This document shows, piece by piece, positions 22,401 through 34,200 of a stretch of 64,000 nt of DNA (within the stretch, counting starts at the first letter, position 1; each line of letters opens with the position of its first letter). Source of the DNA: Pipra filicauda (taxonomy: Eukaryota > Chordata > Aves > Passeriformes > Pipridae); assembly GCF_003945595.2 (NCBI RefSeq), contig NW_024104558.1:496001-560000 (forward strand), given 5' to 3'. A model generated the notes under the pieces. It made no database searches, was not told the DNA's origin, and worked only from the letters and a program-made list of their open reading frames with translations. Made by a program: the position numbers and the translations under genes.

Positions 22401-25400
22401 CTGCGTGTCCGGAGCTCGTAATGTGTGTTTTCATCTCCTCGACACAAAACGGGCCATTAGTTTTGTCCTGCAGATGAGCAGCAGAGGCTCAGACACCAGG
22501 TCTGTGCTTGGGTTGTCTTCTGCTTTACCTGATCCTGATACATTTAAAACAGTTTGGTTTTCTGCGTGGACAAGATGCCTTTTGTGTAGTTTGGGTTTGT
22601 TTCTGTCTCATTTTGGCAAGGCTTTAGATGCAGACTCTGTGTTCTCTCCTTACAGGGCACCTCATACTCGGCTGTGCACAAACTGCCAGGCTTCAGCTGT
22701 TCCCTTGAAATGTCTGTGCTCAATTTTAGGTCTCAGTCTTGATTCAGAGGGTAATAGCTGACTCCTCAGCTGGTCTTCTCTGCCCCCATGGAGCTGATGT
22801 TTCACAGAGTGGTGAGAGATGAGGGGTTGGGTATGGAGGGCTCTCTGCTCCTTATCAGCCCTTAGGCTGGTATTTATACCTCATAATTCTGATCATCTGG
22901 ACCTACACTCACCTTGATGCTGCTGCTCTTTGCCTCTGGGTTTGCTCGTGGTTTTTCCTTGTTACCTTCATTTCTCCCTGGTTTCTAACAGGGCTCTGGA
23001 ATCAGCCTGTCCAGTGTCCACTGCTCTGGTTTGCCACCTCCTCCCTCCCTCTCCTCCCATGTGTGAGCTGTGCTGGGTGTCAGAAAGGGGAAGGGCACAA
23101 CTGGGTTTGGAAATGCTCTTTGTGTCATCACTAAAGCTCTTTGCAGCAGCTGGAGGGGAACTGGTTGTAGAAATACCCCCTTGTTCCTCCTTCCCCACGT
23201 TCCTGGCTCTGAGCAGGGCTCTGGCAGTCCCTCGGAAGGCGGTGACATCACACTGTGATTGCCCAGAGTCCCTGTTCAATCAGGAGCTAATTGGTTTGGA
23301 AAGAAACTTGGCAAACCCAAGGAGGTAAAAAGTATTTTCTGAAACCACTGCCTTTGTTTTAACCTCTCTTACTCTGCTTCCTCAGGGGCCGGTTCTACCA
23401 ACTGCTAGACAGGTTCTTGTTGCCAAAGGAAGCTGTGCATGTGTGGATCCTCTCTCAAAAAAACCCAAACCCACCCCCAAAAAACCCAAAACAACCCCCT
23501 CAAAACCCTCAGTCTTGTGGGAACGGGAGAAACGGCTCCTTTAACACTTTCTGACTTACAAGAAATTCTGTCATCCCTCTTAAAAACCTGAGAGGATTTT
23601 TATGTTCTGTCTTTTATCTCTCTGCCTATTGTTTGGTTCTTCTGCATATCCATGTTGGAAAGGCAGTTTTACTGCTATCCTTGTAGGAAAGAACAAAAGG
23701 CTCCTCTGGGATATTGGCATCCAGAGGCACTCTGATAAAAGAAGGATTGAAAACAGTTCAGAGTCCAGAAGCAGCTCTTAATGTACCTGTAGCTTCTGTC
23801 AGCTTGCTAAATGTGGTTTTTATAAAAATCATGGAATGGTTTGGGTTGGAAGGGACCTTAAAGCTCATCCAGCCCCACTCCTTTTCACCACGAGTTGGAA
23901 AGGAGAGTCTGGGCTGGTGGCAGAGCATTTCTGGTTGGGACAACTGCTCCTGTGTCCTTTGGAAGGTGAACGTTACAGGGTGAGCTGGGATGGACTTTCC
24001 AGTCGGGAAGTTGTCCCTTGGGCAGGTTCCTTTGGCATTCCCACATGGTTCCACAGGGTGGATCATCACCAGAACCTCTCCTGTAGAGCTGTGCAGTGTG
24101 GCCAAAGCACATCCTCAGGACTTGTGTGGGAGTGCCAGAAAAGGGGCAGGTTCTGGCTGTTCAGTGTTCCTGTTTGGAGGTTGTTCCGTGGGTTGAATTG
24201 TGCCTGTTGAGGTTCTTCCTTACCAGCAGTGCTCCAAATCCAGTCCAAATAAGGCTGGTTTCCCTGCAGCTGCTGTGAGAACTTCGAGATTTGAGGAATC
24301 TTGGAGGCTTTTGGTGGGCTCTGGGCATTGGCACTGAGAAGTGAGAACCTGATCCAGAGTTTCTTGCTGGAATCCTCTTTCCACCTTGGTTGCTCCGTCG
24401 AATTAAGCAGATAATTCTGTGCACACTCAGCTCCTCTTGGGCCTAATGCTGTGATTATTCTTTGGTGCCCTGAAGAATATTTAATTTATACAGATTTCCA
24501 TGAGTAGTAAAAGCACTTTGTTAATGGATCTTTAATCCTGGGGGTAGTTTGTACTGTCTAGTCTAGTCTAGGCCCAAGCACATCACTGGTGGCTTTTGGT
24601 ATCCAATGTTTATTTATTCTGTGGTGCTTTTGGTTGTCATGCAAGGTTGGGTTTTGATAAGAGCAGACCTTACAAAGACCTCTTTTGGATTTTACGCTAA
24701 GGAAAATTTTACTTGAATTGCTGGCAGTAAATGATGTTTAATTCCCTTTTTTACAGAGCGAGGATATGATCCCTACAACCCAGAGCTTCCCAGGGCCTCG
24801 CTGGAGACGGAGGATGGCAGCCTGGCTGACCTCACAGACGTGACACCCGGAATTCTGGAGCTGGAGCTGGTCAACAAGGCCATCGAGGCTGTGAAAAATG
24901 AGGTGGAGAGAGAGCAGAAGAAATACGAGGAGCTGCTGGAAACCACGAAGGAGTTTGGGGCCTCGGAGGGCTCCTCACTCCTCTCAAACTCGCCCGTGTC
25001 GGCTGCTGGCACTCAGAATGATTCCTTTGCCTCCTTGGAGTACAATCCAGGGAGCTACAACTTCAACAATAACTCAGACTACAACCCCACCCCTCTCAGT
25101 GCTGCTGGCCGGTCGAGTAAATACACTCTGGACTCGTCCCGCTCCAAAGGGAGCGCTCTGGAGTATATTCCCAAGGCTGTGGTGCAGAGTAAGAAATACA
25201 GCAGCACTGTCACTAACAACAAGTACGTGATTGATGACTCCAAGCCTTCCACAGACCTGGAATACGACCCCCTTTCCAATTACTCAGCCAGGCTTTTGAG
25301 CAAAGCCACGACCAAGGAGCCCAAGGGGTCCAAAAGGGAGAGGGTGGCTGATTACGAGGAATCCTACTCTCCCTCACCCAAGAAGCTCTGCGAAGACCCC

Positions 25401-28400
25401 GATGACTACGAGGTGTTTGCCAGGTTCTCCTCCTCCGAGGATGAGGCTGATGTGGAATATAAAACAGCTTCTGGTAGTTCACCATCCAAAGCTGGTTCTG
25501 AGAGTGAGTCAAACGAGCTCTCCAGCAAAGAGCCGAGCACCAAACTGGATAGCAAAGGCCAGGAGAGCAAAGGAGCGGCCCAGCGTGGCAGGGAGGACCC
25601 TCCCAGCTCCCAGAAGAACCTTGCCAAAAACTTACCAGACAAGAACACAAAAGCGGTGAAACTGTGCTCTGCTAAGAACAGCCAGGAGACTGAAAATAAA
25701 AACAAAGACTCAAAAGACAAAACAAAAAAGAAGAAATCAGACCTTAGTAAGACACCAGGCCTCGGTGAGGCCGGGAAGAAGGAGAAGAGTAAAAGTACAG
25801 AAAAAGGCAAAGCGCTCAAGAAAGAAGAAAAAGTGAAACCCAAGAATGAAGAGAAAAACTGCAAAGATAAAAGTGTCAAAGTGAAAACAGATGGGAGCTT
25901 AAAGAAACCTGAAAAGCAGAAGTCAGAAAGAGCGGATGGGCTCAAGAAGGAAAAGTCCAAGTCCAGCAGCAGCAGCTCAGGAAAAAGCAAGAGTGAGGGT
26001 GTGAGCAAGGGCTCGAGCACAGAGAAAGGGGGGAGCAGCAGGAAGGACTCCCAGAGCAAATCAGGGGACGTGAAAAACGGGAAGGAAACCTCGGGCCGGA
26101 AGAACAAGGAGAAAGGGACCAAGACTGTGGGAGCGGAGAGGAAGAAGGAAAAGGTCAGTCCTGCGGGCAAAGGGGAGGCGAAGAAGGGCCGGAAGCAGCG
26201 GAGTCTGAGCCACGTGGACCTGTTTGGGGATGAGAGCGGGGAGGACGAGGCCGAGGGCCGGCCTTTGGCGTCCTCCCTGCGCGCCCCGAGCTCGGACTCG
26301 GACGGGGGGGACTCCGGCTCGGCCTCGGAGAGCAGCAGGGAGAGGGCCCGGAGAGTGAAGCGCTCCAGGCTGTCCAGGTCCTCGTCATCTTCCTCCACGT
26401 CCGATGACATCGACTATTCCATCCTGGAGAAGGACGTGGACTTCGAGTCAGACCCCATGGAGGAGTGTCTCAGGATTTTCAACGAGTCCACGGATGTGAA
26501 GACTGAAGACAAGGGAAGGCTGGGGAAGCAGGTAACGCTGGGCTGGGGTGGTGGGTTCTCCTCCTCCAGAGGTGGAAGGGTTCTGGTTTGGTTTAGTGGT
26601 GCTGCTCATTTCAAGTAGCTGAAGAGACTCCATGGGTTGGAAGAATCTCATCCTTGTCATGGCTGAGTGCTTGGAAGAGTTTGCCCCTGAATTTACCTGC
26701 TGGGAAATGTAAGGATCCAGTTCCCTTTTGTGGGGAACATCCTTTAGCTGTCAGGGTTATCAGTTCCTTCTGTCTCCACCTGGCCTGAGGACAGTGGTGG
26801 CCCGGGTGGCTGGAGAAAGGGCTTCAGAGAGCAAGTTTTGGGCCTTTCAAAGCTGAATTTGCCAGTGTGGGCAATGCCTTCTTCTTGCAGAAGAGTTTGA
26901 GGAACACAGGGGTAACACCTGGACAGTATATTGGTGCAAGTAAGTCCATATACTTGTCACTGGACACTTTGGGGACTCCCCAGATTCCTATTTCCTATTT
27001 TTAATTCGTACTGCACATAGTTTAGGAGGGTCTCTGGGTACCTTGTGGGTGGTGCAAACAAGAAGTGGAGGGTAAAGTTTCTTCCAGTGGTACAAGAGGA
27101 TTCAGAGTAAGGAGGTAAAAAGAGTATTTACATAAAAAGGCTTTGATTGAGGTGGTCCCTGGAGGATGAAAGACCCTCATTTTTGAATATCAAAACCAAA
27201 GGGAGCCCTCACAGTGAGAGAGACACTGAGAGGCTGGAGCGTGTGCAGGGAAGGGAATGGAGCTGGGAAGGGGCTGGAGCAGCAGGAGCAGCTGAGGGAG
27301 CTGGGGGGGCTCAGCCTGGAGCAAAGGAGGCTCAGGGGGGACCTTCTGGCTCTGCAACTCCCTGACAGGAGGGGGGAGCTGGGGGGGGTCGGGCTCTGCT
27401 GCCAGGGAACAAGGGACAGGAGGAGAGGGAACAGCCCCAAGCTGTGCCAGGGGAGGCTCAGGCTGGATACTGGGGAAAATTTCTTCACAGAAAGGGTTGT
27501 CAAGCATTGAAAGAGGCTGCCCAGGGCAGTGGTGGAGTGACCATCCCTGCAAGTGTTCAGACAACCTGTGGATGTGGCCCTTGGGGCCATGGGTCAGTGG
27601 TGACCACAGTGGTGGGGCTGGGCTGGTGGCTGGACTTGGTGATCTTAGAGATCTTTTCCAGCCTTAGTTCCATGATCCTAAGTGTAAATGGCTACAAAGC
27701 AGCCTCTGGCAGTGATTCCCCCCCCCAGCATCTGAAGCAGGAAATTCGGGGCACATAAAAATTGTCCCTCATCTTCTGACATCCAGTCTGACAGGGCAGG
27801 GGGCCGAGGCCTCGATCCTGGCGCAGCTCCCGGGCACTGACAGGGGTTGGGAGCTGCTGTCAGACCCAGCACGCTCAGGTTCTGTGGGTGATGGTTTGGG
27901 TGTCCAGGGACTTGGATTGGAAAGAGCTTTATGGAACTAAAAGGTGACAAACTTGGCAACATTGAGGAAACCCCCCCAGCTTGTGTCTGGTTTTATCCCT
28001 GTGGCTGCAGCACAGGAGTGCTGGGGCTGCTGGGTCAGCTGTGGTACCTGGGAGAGTCATGGATGGTTTGGGCTGGAAAGGACCTTAAAGCCCATCCAGT
28101 GCCACCCCCTGCCATGGGCAGGGACACCTTCCACTAGCCCAGGTGGCTCCAAGCCCTGTCCAACCTGGCCTTGGACACTTCCAGGGATGGGGCAGCCACA
28201 GCTGCTCTGGACAACCTGTGCCAGGGCCTCCCCACCCTCACAGCCAACAATTCCTTCCCAATATCCCATCTATCCCTGCCCTCTGGCAGTGGGAAGCCAT
28301 TCCCCTTGTCCTGTCCCTCCATCCCTTGTCCCCAGTCCCTCTCCAGCTCTCCTGGAGCTCCTTTAGGCTCTGGAAGGGGCTTAATGTGACAAAATCAGCT

Positions 28401-31190
28401 GCCCCGTGTGTGCTGGGGCAGAGGGAGCACCAAGGGACAAACGTGCTTATCCAAGGAATTGCCAAGTGCCTTCAGCTGCAGCTGTCCTGCACCCAGGATA
28501 GTGGAGGCACTGGGACACCAGTGTGTCCCAGTTTAGGCCCCTTCACCCCCACTCCCTTAGGGGTGGTTGGTGTGAGGGAGGGGCAGGTGAGTGCAGCAGG
28601 ATCCCGTGGGGAGAAGGCAGTTTCTCCTCCTGGGATTGACTGTTGAGTTCCAAACCCAGCCCAGAAATCAGTGCTGGTGTTCAGCTTTTGTGACTGGGAG
28701 GGTGCAGGGAACAAAACTCCCTCCGTCAGGACCATCTGTGTGTGGAGCACCCAGGGCACTGGATGTGCAGTGTGGGGAGGAGGGGTCAGGTTTTGGGAAG
28801 AGGAGTTGGGCTGTTAAAGCTCTCTGCTGAGCTCTCTGGTGCACTGATGTCCCCAGGGTTCCTCAGGGAACTCTGTGTCGCTGACAATTAAAGACCTTTT
28901 TTACACTCACACAGAACTCCTGGACAGAAGAAACTATAAACCAGTTCTGTATGATGGTTTTCTTCTCAACTGTTAAGCACTGCTTGTTTAAAATTCTGCT
29001 GTTTAGTATTCCCAGCTAGGAAAAAAACCTCTATTTTGGGCTTTTTTTTTTTCTCTTTTTTTCTCAGTTTAAGTGAAAGTAGTTGAAGGGCACAATATCT
29101 GTGTGGGAATTACTAATCCCTGAATTCAGAAAGTGCTGGACCAGGAGCTGCCACTCACTGCAAACAGTTAATTGTGGTCCAGGGTGGCAGAGCTCAGCTG
29201 GCAGCAGCCATGTGTGGCTCCCTTGCAGGTCCTGCTCCTCTCCATCCCTGCACTGGGATTGAATTTCTCGCTGCTCTGGGAAGGGAGGAACACACCCTGC
29301 CACGGAGGGACCCTCACCTGGGAGATGGGGGCCTGTGAGGGGGTCCCTGGCAGGTGGGATTGCTCATGGGGAGTTGTTTTTTGATGGTGGAATAATTTGG
29401 TGGGTGGAGCCTGTGTTGTTTGGTCTCAGTCGTGAGTCAGGAGAGGGTTGGGATGGATATCAGGAAAAGATTCTTCCCCCAGGAAGAACACTCTCAGTCA
29501 CAGGGTGGGATTGCTGGGGTGTCCTGGGCAGGGCCAGGAGTTGGACTGGATGATCCTCGGGGGTCCCTTCCCACTGAGGATATTCCAGGATTCCATGATT
29601 CTGCAGGTACAGGGCAGTGTGGTGCTTTTCCACCAGGAAGAATGGCTTTGGGAGAGAGTTCATTAGGGATGTAAGTGAATTAACAGACTCTGGAGTTCCT
29701 GGAGAGCCGGGTAGTTCAGTGGGAAGTGCTCACCCTGAGTGTCCTTGTGCTGCTGGACACAAGCTCATCCCAAGTGCAGTCTGAGCTCATCCCAAATCCA
29801 ACCTTGGGTTCTGTCTCTGAATTCCAGAGGTTCTCAGGCTCATCTCAGAGCTTTGCCAGGGGTTGTGTTGGAAAACTGCAAGTGAGATTACCTGGAGAGC
29901 AGCTGGAGTTTTGAAAATAAGCTTGTGAGGTGTGTTGTGTATAAATGAACAGCCAAGTCAAATTCAGAGCGGGTTTTGAAGCTGTTCCCCCTGTCCAGGA
30001 GCAGCTCTGAGGGGTGAGCTCGGAGCACCTGTGGCTGGAGAGGGGCTGCTCCTTCCTCCTGGGGCTCTGGGGGTGCAGGTGGGACCTTTGTCCCCTCCCT
30101 CTCTGCCGTTCCAGCTGTGGATAGACCTGCAGAGAACCCTTTCCCTGAAGGTGGAGTGGGGGCACCGTGCTCTGGTCTCCAGCAGGTTGTGAGGACCTGC
30201 CCGGGGCAGAAATGAGTCAGATCCCAGGTTCTTCAAAAAAACACACCCCAAACACCCCTGGATTTTATAGGAATGCCAGCAGAGGTGAGATGTGTGAGTG
30301 GCTGGCAGGAGAGGGGGGGTCAGGTCTCCTGTGGCAGGTAAGGGCTGTCCAGAGCTGTGTCAGTCCTGCCCTGGGCACAGCTCGTGGAGTGGGGACTGTC
30401 CTGCTGCTGTTCCTTGGCTTTCTTGGGGGCTCCTGGGGTCAAACCAAGGTTTCTTGCAGAGGTTCAGCAGCTGAGCACATGTTCTCACCTTCCACCTGCC
30501 AGGTTAACCCCAAAGGAGACTTCTCACATCTCCCTGGTGAGAGGGATCTTCAGGTCTGCTCGGGTTTGGGAGCTTGTTCTTTTCTTTTCCAGCCATCCAA
30601 AGAGGAAGCCAATGAAGAAAAGGCAGAAGATAATTTAACTACCTTGTTTCCTGGCCAGAAAAGAAGGATCTCTCATCTTGTCAAACAAGGAAATGTAAGT
30701 GCACATTTAGAAGCAGAAGTTTAGATTCTTTCAAGTGAGGATTTTCTGTCCTGACCCTGCAAAAAGGTTCAGTCCCAGGGCCAGGCAGGGGCATCTGAGT
30801 TGTTTGTGCTGGAATCAGTCTGTGTTAGTTTTATTTCCTCTCCTTCTAATCCCTAAATAAACCCCATGTTTAGGCATCTGTTAAAAATGGCAGCAAAACT
30901 CTAATAAAATTTGTAAGCTGTGGAAGAGTGAATGGATTCTGCAGTTTGTAACCCTTTGGGATAGGTTGAGATGTTCATTCAGTGACTTAGATAAAAATTA
31001 GCTGGACACAGGGTCACTCTGTGCCTGATGCTGCTTTTCTGTGTCTTGTGGAGCTAAAAGCTGCAGGAATTTTGTCAGATGTTTAAAACCATTGCCTTAC
31101 ATCTGTTCTGAATCAGCCAGGAGTATCAGCAGTATCTGTTTGGATCCTCTTCTTTCCCAGCTGTAAAAATACAGAGGAGAAGAATTAAAA

Positions 31191-31242
<52 letters not shown>

Positions 31243-34200
31243 AAAAGGCAAGGAAGACATTCTGATTTTTTCATTCCTTTCTCCCTGGGATTTTAATTCA
31301 TGTTTTCTCTGCGGGTTTAATGTTTTTCCCTCCAGGTGCTGAGCACAGATTAGTTTTATGTTCCAGCAGGATAAGAGTGGAGACTTACACACTGATTTGA
31401 GCTGGGTAGTCCAAATTAATTGTTCTTCCTTTCCTCTCTGCCTAGGAAAGAGGGGGTTTTTTTTGCTTTTAATAATTTGAAGCCCTGAGGTCAATACAAT
31501 GTGTTTTATTTAACTACATATCTTCAGCCAGTTCGTGTGGTTTGATAAGGGCCCTTTCTTCCCAAGTGAAGAGATAAGAGACTGAAGCAAATGGCTTGGA
31601 AATTCATTAACTCAAACATTTATCGTAAAGAGGCGCCTTTTAGGCATGTACAAACCTTTAAATATATTTTCTTAATGTGACAGCTGATCCCAAAATGCTT
31701 TCCAAAGGTGGGAGCCCCAGCACAGGCTCTGCTTGGGCAAACAGAGCCAATCTGGTGAGCTCCGGGGGCAGCTCTGGCACCCGCCTTCCCCGGAGTGTCT
31801 CAGCTCCAGCAGGTGCTTCAGACCTGAACTGCTGCTTTTCCACACAGAACCGAGCCCTGTGCTTTGCCATGTCCCTCCAAGTGCAATGTTTGCTCAGTGC
31901 TTTGTAGCTCAGGCCCTGAGCAGCAGAAGGGGAGGGAGCCGAGCTGGGCTGGGGGAAATGACGGCCCAGAGGAATTGGAGGTGAGGCACGAAATGAGTGG
32001 CCTGTCCTGCTCACAAGTCTGTCATTATAATTAATGTCTGACTGCCCTCAGTTTGGTATCCAGAAGCTGGTGGCAGCATCAGAGACCAGGAATGCAGGAG
32101 GTGCCAGCCTGCCCCCAATTTGCTGTGTTACATTGACCCTTCTCTTGAAGGGATTCCAGGAGGCAAGGCCTGTTCCTCACGTTTCAAAGGTTATTAAGTA
32201 GTGTGGAGAAGTTTGTACTACTTCTGCTGCTAGAAAACTTCTCTCTTTGCTGACATCATTTCTGGCACTTTTCCTGCAGCCTAAATTTGGGCATCAAAGG
32301 AAGAGCACGTGGAACCTGTTGGTGCTGAGGTGCCTCCAGAAGTGGGCAGGGACGGAGCCTGTTGGAAATGCTGAGCTCAGCTCGTGTAGTGCTCTAATCC
32401 CAGAAATACATATTTGTGAGGCTTTTAGGTAGCTCCAGACTGGAGACCTGGAGGGAGGGTGCAGAGAGGTGGATGTGCAGGGAGAGAGCTGTGAAGCTCA
32501 GCATCATGTACAGAGGGGAGTGGAGGCCAATCGTCACTTTTTCATTGCAGTACAAACCAAAGTAGGCAGCACAGGGCTACATTTGCTACATTTATGTTCC
32601 AGTGCAAGCCTGAGAGTGTTGGCAGGGCCCAGAAGTGGGTTAGGCACAGTGATGGGGAACATCACAGCATTAAAAGCAGTTCAAACACCACCTGCCAAGC
32701 GAGGAACCTGCCGGGAGGCCTCCCCGGGGGGTGAATCATCAATGCCACGGTTGTGGATGGGTGACTCTGACTGTTTTGCTCTGGAGGACAGTTGGCATCT
32801 TCTCCTCCCAGAGCCCTGTGGGTGCCAGGAGAGGGGGTGAGGAGCAGAGGCCGTGTGGGGCGGGGATGGGGCCGGCGGGGGGAGGCTCTGACGGCGCTTT
32901 GTGTGTGCAGGCAGAGGCCCCGAGCAGGCCCGTGGTGCGGCCCTACCGTCCCCCCACGGCCCAGGAGGTGTGCTACCAGAGGATCCAGCTGGCCCAGCAG
33001 CAGGCAGCACAGCTGGTTCAGAAGGCCTCTCTCTCTTTGCCAGGAGAAAAGAGGAGGATTGCCCACGTGCCAAATGCCGCCCTCGCCGCAGCAGCCAAGC
33101 AAAGTAAGTGGTGGTTGGGATCGCTGTCTGTCCTCCCCCTGGTAAAACACACTGCCTTGGCTTTAAATGTCTCCAGGGCAGATGTGAAGCTATCAGGAGA
33201 TGTGTTGAGACTTGAATCTTTACTGACAGTGACCAGTGGGAGGCCTTTCTCTGAGGAATTCCATCCTGTTCCGAAAAGCAGCGGGCTGGATGTCCAGCCC
33301 CATCTCTCACCCTGCCTCCCTCACCTCAGCCTTTCCTTTTTCTGTTTCTTCCTTGGGTTGGGTTTGCTCCTCGTTCCCCCTTCCATCTAAGCCTTCAGAG
33401 GTGGCACAGAGCAGATGGGAAGTGCTAATTAATGCTTGGTGCTGTCCCTTTGTAGTCAGAGCTGACGTGACTCAGGCAGTGCCTTGCAGGGACAGAGTCA
33501 CCTCTTTAAACTCTGCTGACTCAGTTACCCCAGAACAAACAAAAATGAGGCACCTTTCCTGGCAGGAGGTTCCTTCATCCCTGCCTGGGAGGTGGTAAAA
33601 TTACCCAATTTGTATCCCTTTGGAGGCTTGGATTTGATAAAAACCCCAGCTGGCAGCGTTGGCCTGTGATAGTGGGTTCCCTCTGGCAGCCCGGAGCCCG
33701 TGGCAGGATTTGTACCTGGCTGTTTTCTGTCCCCTGCAGGCCTTGGGAGCAGCAAGACAGCTGTTGCTGGCAGGAGTGTCACACCTTCCAATGACTCTGA
33801 AGCCCCCACCCTCCCTCTCAAGGCTTGCACCTTAGCTGGGATGGCTTCCAAGACCACCAGCACCATCGTGCCCAAAAGGGTAGCCCACGTTCCCTCCTTG
33901 CAGGTAAGGGAGATTTGGATTCTTCTCCTCTCATTCCTCGTTGAGGGGGGTGTGTTTGATCAGACTGTTCCAAACTTAGCACTCCCTGGAAGTGGGGTTT
34001 TGATTGGGTTGGTTAAATGGGTTTGTTTCTTCCTGTGGTTTTCCTCGATGGCATCGTACAAAAAATGAAACACCCTTGGGGGCAGGAGCTTAAAAAGACA
34101 GAGGTGCTTAAGTGCTGCTCTGATCTCTTTGGGTATCGATCCCTCCTGCTCAGTCTGAGCCTTCTCTTGTGCTCACTGCCCAGGGCTGCAGCTGTTTGGG

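Larger units (their letters stand above)
10452..24756 (+). other. REXO1: REXO1 intron 1 (14.3 kb)
   Basis: The longest intron. It contains CR1 tails, composite repeat copy B, a CpG-rich patch at 16500-17120 with a candidate alternative first exon, an A/C-rich low-complexity run at 23456-23513, and AT-richer stretches (19200-19990, 22100-22460, 24440-24756) without repeats. No independent gene is visible in 13042-14671, 15502-16500, 17400-18650 or 22500-23800. Confidence 0.85.

Noticed and set aside
25406..26410. 334-residue open frame on the minus strand
   Set aside because: It is the antisense of REXO1 exon 2. The Leu/Phe/Ser-rich content is what results from reading AAG/AGC/GAG-rich codons backwards.
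29700..29770. tRNA-like start (GCCGGGTAGTTCAGTGGG)
   Set aside because: The D-arm-like words are not followed by an anticodon stem or a GTTCGAATC-type T loop.
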